Source: Fusicatenibacter sp. (GTDB taxonomy: Bacteria > Bacillota > Clostridia > Lachnospirales > Lachnospiraceae). Taken from it: 64,000 bases of DNA. The position numbers and the translations under genes were made by a program. The DNA lies in assembly GCA_022766945.1 (NCBI GenBank), contig JALEOU010000041.1, positions 1-64,000 of the forward strand, given 5' to 3'. The notes below the pieces were generated by a model, which was not told where the DNA came from, searched no databases, and worked only from the letters and a program-made list of their open reading frames with translations. This document shows positions 29,838-38,093 of the stretch, one piece after another (position 1 is the stretch's first letter; every line of letters starts with the position of its first letter).

Positions 29838-30875
29838 CTACCTCTGTTTTTTTCTCTCGCTGTGTTGTTCTTCTTCCCATTCGTAGGACGACCGTACCGG
29901 CAGAATTGTCTCAAAGCTTTCCGAAAGCTTTTTCTGAACGGAGTCAAAATCAATTTCCATCTTGCTGTCATTCAGACAAACCGCATGATATCTCCCGCTT
30001 TGAATACTGCTGCAGATCCCCTCGATATCGTCCTCCCACAGTTCAAAATGCCGTCCCCAGCGGATACTTCGCGGGACAAACATGCCCTCACAGATCTGCC
30101 AGCATTTCATCAGCCAGTGCGTCAGATCCGATTTCGAGCGGAACCGGTTGTGGCTGCACTGATCCAGCAGTTCCCCCTCCTCCTGCCACACTTTGACAAA
30201 AGTGCTTTTCCGGTAAGAAGTAGGAAGATGAGAGTCCCGAAAACAGGAAAAATACTGAAACGGGACCAGACAGAGATTCCGAACAAGTTCTTTTCCGTAT
30301 TTCAAAGTAAAAAATTTACGCCAGTTCCTTCGCATTACCTCTTTTTTTTGAAAATGACGGTTGATCAGAGAAAAGTTGTTGATCAGCATGTGCGGCAGAC
30401 AGTCCTCGGGCCCTGGTGCCGTCGCGAGATCCATCAGCGCCATTTCGCAGGGAAGACCATCACGGAAGAAATCCTCCGGTTTCACCGGTGACGTCAGAAA
30501 CATATCATCGTTGAACAGAACAAAGTGCTCAGCAAGATCCGGAATTCTGTGAAGATGGAGTTCTATAACATTGGAATTAAACGTCGGCAGATCGTTTTCC
30601 GGAATATAATCGCTGTGTTTTACCAGCCGCAGTTTGGGGTGCCGCAGATTCATCCAGGCTGGAACCTGCCCGTTCGTCACAAAAAAGATACGGTGTACCC
30701 ATGGAGCATAGGTTTCCACGCCCCGGAACCAGTAGCGCATCAGATCCCAGTCCCGATACCGGTTTTCACTGTTCCCGTTATTGACAGACTGCGGACAGTA
30801 TCTTGCTCTCTCCTGCTGCCAGGCAGGATCTGAGCCGTCTACCCAAAGTACAACAAAATCGATCGGCTGTTCCAT
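29838..30875 (-). CDS. Stealth-family capsular polysaccharide (sugar-1-phosphate) phosphotransferase
   Basis: IDFVVLWVDGSDPAWQQERARY (CR1), RYRDWDLMRYWFRGVETYAPWVHRIFFVTNGQVPAWMNLRHPKLRLVKHSDYIPENDLPTFNSNVIELHLHRIPDLAEHFVLFNDDMFL (CR2), later conserved blocks. Confidence 0.93.
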   Translation of the reverse strand: MEQPIDFVVLWVDGSDPAWQQERARYCPQSVNNGNSENRYRDWDLMRYWFRGVETYAPWVHRIFFVTNGQVPAWMNLRHPKLRLVKHSDYIPENDLPTFNSNVIELHLHRIPDLAEHFVLFNDDMFLTSPVKPEDFFRDGLPCEMALMDLATAPGPEDCLPHMLINNFSLINRHFQKKEVMRRNWRKFFTLKYGKELVRNLCLVPFQYFSCFRDSHLPTSYRKSTFVKVWQEEGELLDQCSHNRFRSKSDLTHWLMKCWQICEGMFVPRSIRWGRHFELWEDDIEGICSSIQSGRYHAVCLNDSKMEIDFDSVQKKLSESFETILPVRSSYEWEEEQHSERKKQR

Positions 30876-30891
30876 CTCGTCACATTCCTCT

Positions 30892-32091
30892 CTATGCAGT
30901 ATAAAGTTTCAGCAGTTTACCCGCATACTCCTCCAGAGAATCAAATTTTACTTCCCGGCAGGCCGGACGAAACTGTTCCGGTTCGCTGCTTTCCCAAATG
31001 ATACGGATTTTTTCCTTTAGCTGCTCCGTGTCCCCGGCCCCGACAAGCCATCCCGTCCTGCCGTTTTCAATCAGTTCCGGAATTCCTCCCCGTAAAGTAC
31101 CAAGAACCGGTGTTCCGTTCATCATACTTTCCATAATCGAGAACGGACAGTTTTCATTACATTCTGAAGGGCATACAGAAAAACGGGCCCGGCGAATCGT
31201 CCTCTCCAGAGCTTTTCCTCTTAAGAAACCGATGTTCTGAACATTGGGAATATCCCGGATCAGTCCGTCCAATGGACCGCTCCCTGCAAAGACAAACGGA
31301 ATCTGAGGAAGCTCTCTGCATGCTTCCAGAAGCGTCTCAATTCCCTTTTCCCTCGAATATCTTCCGAAATACAGGACATAATCGCCTCTCTCATCGGAAA
31401 CATAGGGCACCGGTTTTACAAAATTCCGCAGCTGTACCGTCTTTGATGCCAGCATCGGATTCGTATCCAGAGCCCGTTTCATAAATGCAGAAGGACATAC
31501 GATCACATCGATCACCTGATAAACTTTTCGGTAGTTCCAGTACCATCCTTCCATCGCTCCCAAAACACTGCGGAGTACGGAATTGTGAATACACCGCTCG
31601 CGGATGCAATTGCCAAAACCTCCGGTAAGACAGGCTTCGCAGGCCTGATTTTTGGACGGCTGATACATGTAGTGATTCGGACAGACCAGCTGAGAATCGT
31701 GTGCCGTATAGACTACCTTCACCTTTTGCTGTTCTTTTTTCCGGTATTCTTCCACTGCCAGAAGGATCGACGGTGTCAGCTGATAATTAAAATTGTTAAT
31801 GTGTACCACATCCGGACGAAATTCCCTCAATATCCGCGTCATCTTTTTCTTCGCCTCCGAAGAACAGATGATTTTCCAGGGATTTTTCAGGTTTGCCAAT
31901 TTCCCTTTTTTGTGAAAATCCATTGTATCTGTATACAGATTCCACTGGTTTCCCACGACCTGATCCGGGTGATACATGCCAAAATATTCTACTTCGCAGC
32001 CTTTGGAAGACCAGTAATCTCCCAGCTGAAACATATATGTTTCCGCCCCTCCTGCCGGGTGCAGAAACTTATTTACCATAAGAATTTTCAA
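30892..32091 (-). CDS. Glycosyltransferase family 4
   Basis: MKILMVNKFLHPAGGAETYMFQLGDYW...YVLYFGRYSREKGIETLLEAC...SVCPSECNENCPFSIMESMMNGTPVLGTLRGGIPELIE. Confidence 0.93.
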   Translation of the reverse strand: MKILMVNKFLHPAGGAETYMFQLGDYWSSKGCEVEYFGMYHPDQVVGNQWNLYTDTMDFHKKGKLANLKNPWKIICSSEAKKKMTRILREFRPDVVHINNFNYQLTPSILLAVEEYRKKEQQKVKVVYTAHDSQLVCPNHYMYQPSKNQACEACLTGGFGNCIRERCIHNSVLRSVLGAMEGWYWNYRKVYQVIDVIVCPSAFMKRALDTNPMLASKTVQLRNFVKPVPYVSDERGDYVLYFGRYSREKGIETLLEACRELPQIPFVFAGSGPLDGLIRDIPNVQNIGFLRGKALERTIRRARFSVCPSECNENCPFSIMESMMNGTPVLGTLRGGIPELIENGRTGWLVGAGDTEQLKEKIRIIWESSEPEQFRPACREVKFDSLEEYAGKLLKLYTA

Positions 32092-32136
32092 TCAATACGC
32101 CTCATTTTCCATCCGGCTGTCAGGCCGGTCAATGAA

Positions 32137-33267
32137 TCATTTTTCTTTTTCATACAGCTTCAGTGTCTCTTTTGTGATCTCATCCCAGTGATACCGGTCA
32201 CATACATATTCGCTCACGTGGCTGCGGCAGCTCTCCACCAGTTCCGGCAGATGGCAAAGCCTCTGCAGCGCTCTTGCCAGGTCTTCTGTGTTCCCTTTCT
32301 GAAACAGATAACCAAACTTATCCACTACCTGTGCGCACTCTGGAATATCAGAACATAAACAGCAATTGCCATAACTCATCGCCTCCAAAAGGCTGATTGG
32401 CATCCCTTCCAGTTCCGATGGCAAACAATAGAGATAACTGTTGGAATACAGTTCATCCAGAAGTTCTCCCGAAACAAACCCGGTAAACAAAATACGTTCA
32501 TCCTTCTCGGCCATTTTCTGCAGTTTTCTGTAAAAAGCCTCCGTATCCGAAGGACCTCCGGCGATTACCAGCTTTTTATTCGTATCAACCCTGGAAAATG
32601 CTTCAATCAGACTCTCAAGTCCCTTTTCCGGTACGATTCTACCAAGGTAGAGAATATAATCATCTTTTTTGAGGCCCCAGAGTCTTGTAATCTGCTCTGC
32701 CTTCCGTTTTACCGGTTTGTCAATTCCATTTGGAATCAGAACCGTTTCCCTGTTATAGTGTTCCAGAAAATACTGCTTTGCAGATTTGCTCAGAACAATG
32801 ATCTCATCCGCATACGCTGCCGCAGTCTTTTCTCCATGCTTCAGATACCAGGAGGCAATTTTCCCCCATTTACTGCGCTGCCAGTCCAGTCCATGGATTG
32901 TCACAACTGTACGGATTCCCCAAAAATGCGGCACCGCTGCCATCGCAGCAGGGCCCTCGGCATGGTAGTGAATACAGTCATATTTTCCGAATATGGCACA
33001 AAACGTGGCCGCAGCGGATCCCACCATTGCTGAAACACCCTTCACATTCGGAACCAGCAGTTCCCGAATGTGAACTCCCTTATAATCCCATTTTCGCTCC
33101 TTGTGGCACGCATCTTTGGTTCTCTCCCGGCATTTCCGGTAGTTATACAGTGTTACATCATGCCCCAGTGCAGCCATACGCACAGCCAGAGCTTCCACTG
33201 CGACTTCAATTCCTCCTGCTCTGGATGGAACCTGCTTGTGTCCGATCATTGCAATTCTCAAAGCCAA
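32137..33267 (-). CDS. Glycosyltransferase family 4 (DUF1972/RgpA-like N-terminus); probable TTG start
   Basis: LRIAMIGHKQVPSRAGGIEVAVEALAVRMAALGHDVTLYNYRK...YILYLGRIVPEKGLESLIEAFSR. The codon at 33267 is TTG; another TTG at 33261 (LRIAMIG) is also possible. Confidence 0.9.
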   Translation of the reverse strand: MALRIAMIGHKQVPSRAGGIEVAVEALAVRMAALGHDVTLYNYRKCRERTKDACHKERKWDYKGVHIRELLVPNVKGVSAMVGSAAATFCAIFGKYDCIHYHAEGPAAMAAVPHFWGIRTVVTIHGLDWQRSKWGKIASWYLKHGEKTAAAYADEIIVLSKSAKQYFLEHYNRETVLIPNGIDKPVKRKAEQITRLWGLKKDDYILYLGRIVPEKGLESLIEAFSRVDTNKKLVIAGGPSDTEAFYRKLQKMAEKDERILFTGFVSGELLDELYSNSYLYCLPSELEGMPISLLEAMSYGNCCLCSDIPECAQVVDKFGYLFQKGNTEDLARALQRLCHLPELVESCRSHVSEYVCDRYHWDEITKETLKLYEKEK

Positions 33268-33319
33268 ACGACCTTTCTTTTCCTGATTAACTCATCCGGT
33301 TTTTAATAGTATAACTTTG

Positions 33320-33348
33320 AGTGTAACTGATTCCTTTGTATTTGTCAA
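33320..33348 (-). promoter_or_regulatory. Predicted sigma70/SigA-type promoter driving the block-2 glycan genes
   Basis: Minus strand TTGACA-17 bp-TACACT (tgtcaa 33343-33348; agtgta 33320-33325), ~50 bp upstream of the first GT gene. Confidence 0.6.
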
Positions 33349-33386
33349 TCTGTCCCGGGCTCACCAGCCCGGTCTCCAGCTTAACT

Positions 33387-33506
33387 TTATCTCCGGATCA
33401 CCACCGGTGAGATTTCTTCCCGCTCAAAAAGAAAGCTAATTGCATTTAACATAGCGGTTGGTCCACAGTCATATTCTGACAATTGATAATGAAGCGGATT
33501 TTTCAT
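33387..33506 (-). pseudogene. Truncated C39-like peptidase family protein (39-aa remnant)
   Basis: MKNPLHYQLSEYDCGPTAMLNAISFLFEREEISPVVIRR* with RBS aaaggag; retains the YDCGPTAMLNA catalytic-Cys motif but lacks the rest of the domain. Below the ORF-track size cutoff. Confidence 0.6.
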
Positions 33507-33595
33507 ACTGTATTCTCCTTTTGATTCTATGAAAAAAAGCCTCTGATTTCCTTGCCTCCAGAAGCTTTTCTCTGTTTGTTGCTTATCATGTTGCT

Positions 33596-34183
33596 CTATT
33601 TATTTTGCTCTCTGAACGTGATCGCTCCGGTTTCCGGATCCATCGCGTCCACGATCGCCAGAGATTCCAGATGATAACCCAGGTTTCGTATCACACGCCC
33701 GCCGCTCTGAAATCCTTTCTCGATTGCGATGCCAATTCCCTCCAGCGTCGCGCCGGACTGCTGTACGATCGAAATCAGTCCCTGCAGCGCACATCCGTTT
33801 GCCAGAAAATCATCAATAATCAGGACGTGATCTTCCGGGCCAAGAAACTTTTTGGAGACAATTACCTGATTTTTACACTTATGAGTGAAGGATTCCACCT
33901 CCGTAATATACATATCCCCTTCGATATTAATACTCTTCGATTTCTTTGCGAAAACCACCGGAGCATGAAAGTATTCCGATACCACACACGCGATCCCGAT
34001 TCCGGATGCCTCAATCGTCAGAATCTTATTGATTGGCGCATCGGCAAAGCGCCTCTTCCACTCCTCACCCATCTGTTTAAACAGATCAATATCCATCTGA
34101 TGATTCAGGAAACTATCCACTTTCAGGACATTTCCTTCCTTAACAATCCCATCTTTTTGAATCCGTTCCTCCAAAAAGTTCAT
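33596..34183 (-). CDS. xpt: Xanthine phosphoribosyltransferase
   Basis: [46 protein letters not shown]...[26 protein letters not shown] (PRPP-binding). Confidence 0.95.
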   Translation of the reverse strand: MNFLEERIQKDGIVKEGNVLKVDSFLNHQMDIDLFKQMGEEWKRRFADAPINKILTIEASGIGIACVVSEYFHAPVVFAKKSKSINIEGDMYITEVESFTHKCKNQVIVSKKFLGPEDHVLIIDDFLANGCALQGLISIVQQSGATLEGIGIAIEKGFQSGGRVIRNLGYHLESLAIVDAMDPETGAITFREQNK

Positions 34184-34565
34184 TGTGATTTTCCTCCGTC
34201 GTAACCATTCTAATTATTCGATCTCATCACCGTCCAGCTGATAGCTGAATAGATATCGATATTATAATAATTCCCTCCCAAAAAATCAACTCTTTGCCGG
34301 AATTTTCTAAACATTGGCGGTGGGGCCCGAACGCCAATCCTGAAACAGATTCCATCACAGACTGAGGAAAGTCTGCTTATGAAATTCTGTTTGAGACTCG
34401 GCTGTATTTTTTATCTCTCTTCTAGACAAAACATGCATGGAACGATATAGTAATATTGTATTCCCATGTTTAACATGCACAGAATTTGTTTTTCTGAATG
34501 TGTGCATTTGGCGCTGCAGATATTACAATCCATAAATCTTCATTGCTGTGAAGGAGGAGTTTAAC

Positions 34566-35417
34566 ATGTACACAGATTCTGCTTATTATCACAATCGCCG
34601 TTCCGGGTTTAAAGACAAAACACATCCTCTTTTTGTAGAAAGCTGCGGTACCTATCATCTGTTTACGGTTCCTAAGCTGCCCACGCATCGTCCAAAAGGC
34701 AGACTGGATTATCAGATCTTATATATCGTTTCCGGAAAAGGGCATTTTTTTATCCAGGGGGAAGAAAAAACGATATCCGCCGGAAATATGGTGATCTATC
34801 GTCCCCGGGAAGAGCAGCGCTATTATTATTACGGCGCTGATCAAACCGAAGTTTTCTGGGTTCATTTTACCGGAAATGACGTCAAAAACATCCTTCAGAA
34901 CCATGGTATCACAGACGATCTCCATATCATTCACTCAGGCACATCTCTGGAGTATAAACATCTTTTTACTCAGATGATTCAGGAACTGAAGCTGTGCAGG
35001 GCGGATTATGAGGAACTGCTGATAAATTATTTTAGTCAGCTGTTGATTTCGCTGCACCGCGTTCTGCTTGGCAAATCAACAAGAAGTCATCAGTTACTTG
35101 CAAATGAGATGGATGCTGCCGTACAGTATTTCCATTCCAACTACAATAAACCGATCAGTATTGAAGCTTATGCCTCCGAGCACAATATGAGTATCAGCTG
35201 GTTTATCCGCAGTTTTCGTGAATATACCAACACGACGCCCGCCCAGTATATTCTCTCTCTGCGCATCTCAAATGCGCGGACGCTGCTGGAAAATACCTCC
35301 TATAATATTTCCGAAATTTCGAATATCATAGGCTATGACAACCCTCTGTATTTCAGCAGACTTTTTAAGAAGCAGTGCGGAATGTCCCCGTCCGAATTCC
35401 GAAAACAGCTGCCCTGA
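34566..35417 (+). CDS. AraC family transcriptional regulator
   Basis: C-terminal double HTH: AYASEHNMSISWFIRSFREYTNTTPAQYILSLRISNARTLLENTSYNISEISNIIGYDNPLYFSRLFKKQCGMSPSEFR; RBS gaaggagg before ATG 34566. Confidence 0.93.
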   Translation: MYTDSAYYHNRRSGFKDKTHPLFVESCGTYHLFTVPKLPTHRPKGRLDYQILYIVSGKGHFFIQGEEKTISAGNMVIYRPREEQRYYYYGADQTEVFWVHFTGNDVKNILQNHGITDDLHIIHSGTSLEYKHLFTQMIQELKLCRADYEELLINYFSQLLISLHRVLLGKSTRSHQLLANEMDAAVQYFHSNYNKPISIEAYASEHNMSISWFIRSFREYTNTTPAQYILSLRISNARTLLENTSYNISEISNIIGYDNPLYFSRLFKKQCGMSPSEFRKQLP

Positions 35418-35434
35418 TGACAGGACAGCTGTTG
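35402..35434. terminator. Stem-loop between convergent AraC and GH3 genes
   Basis: aacagctgccctgatgacaggacagctgtt: 13-bp stem with one mismatch. Confidence 0.6.
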
Positions 35435-35436
35435 CT

Positions 35437-38055
35437 CTATCTTAACCGGAAGCTTCCCTCCAAAAGTACATTCGCGGCATTATCCCCAACCTGAACCACA
35501 AATTCCCCCGGTTCCACATGCCACTCATATTCCCGATTCAGGGTTCTTAGCTGCCTTCTGCCAAGCTCCAGATTCACGCGGCAGCTTTCTCCCGGATAAA
35601 GTGCCTTCTTTTTAAAACCGGCGAGTTCTTTCAGCGGTTTTACTGTGGATGCATATCTGTCTCTCACATACAGCTGCGCAGTTTCCTCTCCATACTGATC
35701 TCCTGTATTGGTAACCGTAAAGGAAACTCTGACGGTATCCCCATGTTCCACCTCCAAAGCGCTCTTATTTCCATCTTCGATCACCAGGTCACGATAGGAA
35801 AATGTCGTGTAGGTCAGACCGTAACCAAACGGATACAGAGGTTCCCAGTCTGTTTCCACATAACGCAGTCCGCCTCCCGGGAGTCGATTATAGTTGCACG
35901 GAACCTGTCCCACAGTCTTCGGGAAGGACATCGGCAGGCGGCCGGAAGGTGCTGTTTTTCCAAAAAGAACTTCCGCGATCGCTTCTCCTCCTTTTTCTCC
36001 GGGATACCAGCATTCCAGAATCGCCGGAATGTGTTCCTGTTCCCAGCCAAGTGACAAAGGTCTCCCATTTTGCAGCACCAGTACAATCGGCGTACCTGTC
36101 TCCTGCATTATTTTCAGGAATTCCAGCTGTTTTCCAGGCAGGATCAATTCTGCTCGATCCAGGTTTTCTCCGCAGGTTTCCACCGAATCTCCCAGACATA
36201 CCACAGCCACATCCGCCTCCTGGACAAGCTTCTTTGCTGCATCCGGATTTTCCCGGCCTCTGTTGTATCCCAGAATCACACGGGCACCCCTCGCATCATT
36301 GCGAAATTCCAGCCGGATCTTGTATTCTTTTCCAAGTTCAAAAGAAAAATCCACCAGCAGATCCTGCTGATTCTTCTTTCCCCATGTATCAATCAGAAGC
36401 TGCCCGTCCACATAAAGACGCATGCTGTCCTGTCCGGATATGCCAAGGCATCCGCGGAAATCTTCCAGCCCTTTGACTGTTCCGGTCCAGACAACACTAA
36501 AACAGTTGGCCTCCAGTTCCGGATGTGGTTTGGCATAGATCCAGTTAAACTGAATCATCGGATCTACCCGTGTTACCACCGGTTCCCCTTCCAGGTCCCA
36601 GCCATTGTAGTATCTTCCCGTCAGACCCGGGGTTCCCTCTTCACTTTCCAGCCATCCCGGATGGAACGGAACGATTCTTTCCCCCAGATAGCTGCAGCCT
36701 TTTTCATAGGAAATCTCCGCAGTTTCTCCGGCAAACTGTCGTATTCCGTCCAGTACAGTGACCATATGGGATTTCTCAAAGTTCGTACAATAGTCTCCCA
36801 GCGCAGGCTCCATGGCCCCCGGGCCAACAACAGCAATCTTCTTCCCGTCACCTGACAGAGGCAGCAGCTGATCCTGATTTTTCAGCAGACAGATTCCTCT
36901 TCTGGCAATTTCCAGTGCCGTCTCCTGATGCTCCGTGCAGTTTGCTGTTTTTTCATACAGCCCTTCGTTCACATAAGGATGCTCAAACAATCCAAGTTCA
37001 AATTTCAGGCGAAGTACCCTGCTGCATGCCTGATCCAGCGTTTCCATACGCATTTTTCCATCCCGGAGCAGCTCCTTGATTCCGTCCATCCACTCTTCAT
37101 GGGTAAAATCATACAACTGCAGATCCACACCGGCTTCCATTCCCTGCCGTATTGCTTCCGGCTTACTCTCTGCTGTGTAGTGGCTTCCATATAATCTGGA
37201 TACTGCTGTCAGATCCGATCGGACGAACCCGCGCATGCCATACTGTTCCCTAAGCACACCGGTCAGAAGCTCCCGATCCGATGCCACCGGCTGACCGTCG
37301 ATGGAATTGTACGAGCACATGGCATCCCACGCGCCTCCTTCCACATAAGCCTGTTCAAAGACAGGCAGGCACCACGCATAGACATCATGCCTTCCAAGCG
37401 CAGCCGGTGCGCAGTTCAGTCCGCCAACCGGTGTGCCATATCCCACATAATGCTTTGGTTCCGCTGCCACGGTATCCGGTTCCTTCAGGCTGTCCCCCTG
37501 CATCCCCTTTACCGTTTCCCTCGCAAACTCTCCGCAAAGATAGGTATCCTCTCCAAAAGACTCTTCCACTCTTCCGTAACGGGGATCCCGCGTCAGATCC
37601 ATCACCGGACTGAATGTTTCATGCACACCGTAAGCTCTGGCCTCCGCTGCAATGCAGTGACCCATTTTTTTCCCCAGCTCCGGCTCAAAAGTCCCGGCCA
37701 GCATGATCTGCTGCGGAAAGCATGTTGCTTTCTCATCAAAAAAACCGTGAAGTGCCTCTTCGCTGAACAGGAAAGGAATTCCAAGCCTGGTCTCCTCCAC
37801 CGCATAGCGCTGCAGAGCATTCGCTATCACAGGATTGGCTCCCCGAAGCTGTACACTTCCCACACTCATTCCTTTCATGGATGTTTTCATTGCATCCCAG
37901 TCGATTTCCTCTACACTGCCCTCCGGCGATGTTTTGCAGAAATCAAAGGTAAAAAACTGATCGGTCTGAAGTATTTTTTCCTCTGTTGTCATTCTCGCGA
38001 TCAGATCTGCAATGCGGTCCTCCACCGGAGCTGTGTTGTCTTTGTATCGTTCCAT
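35437..38055 (-). CDS. Glycoside hydrolase family 3 with PA14-type insertion
   Basis: Start MERYKDNTAPVEDRIADLIARMTTEEKI; GFVRSDLTAVSRLYGSH; PA14-like GLTGRYYNGWDLEGEPVVTRVDPMIQFNW...; C-terminal Fn3-like domain; no signal peptide. Confidence 0.92.
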   Translation of the reverse strand: MERYKDNTAPVEDRIADLIARMTTEEKILQTDQFFTFDFCKTSPEGSVEEIDWDAMKTSMKGMSVGSVQLRGANPVIANALQRYAVEETRLGIPFLFSEEALHGFFDEKATCFPQQIMLAGTFEPELGKKMGHCIAAEARAYGVHETFSPVMDLTRDPRYGRVEESFGEDTYLCGEFARETVKGMQGDSLKEPDTVAAEPKHYVGYGTPVGGLNCAPAALGRHDVYAWCLPVFEQAYVEGGAWDAMCSYNSIDGQPVASDRELLTGVLREQYGMRGFVRSDLTAVSRLYGSHYTAESKPEAIRQGMEAGVDLQLYDFTHEEWMDGIKELLRDGKMRMETLDQACSRVLRLKFELGLFEHPYVNEGLYEKTANCTEHQETALEIARRGICLLKNQDQLLPLSGDGKKIAVVGPGAMEPALGDYCTNFEKSHMVTVLDGIRQFAGETAEISYEKGCSYLGERIVPFHPGWLESEEGTPGLTGRYYNGWDLEGEPVVTRVDPMIQFNWIYAKPHPELEANCFSVVWTGTVKGLEDFRGCLGISGQDSMRLYVDGQLLIDTWGKKNQQDLLVDFSFELGKEYKIRLEFRNDARGARVILGYNRGRENPDAAKKLVQEADVAVVCLGDSVETCGENLDRAELILPGKQLEFLKIMQETGTPIVLVLQNGRPLSLGWEQEHIPAILECWYPGEKGGEAIAEVLFGKTAPSGRLPMSFPKTVGQVPCNYNRLPGGGLRYVETDWEPLYPFGYGLTYTTFSYRDLVIEDGNKSALEVEHGDTVRVSFTVTNTGDQYGEETAQLYVRDRYASTVKPLKELAGFKKKALYPGESCRVNLELGRRQLRTLNREYEWHVEPGEFVVQVGDNAANVLLEGSFRLR

Positions 38056-38093
38056 ATGAATTAGTCCTTTCACCTCCTGTATCGAGGCTATAG

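Noticed and set aside
33357-33380. Hairpin ccgggctcaccagcccgg as a terminator
   Set aside because: Stable stem, but no T-tract on either strand within the expected distance, so not called as a terminator.
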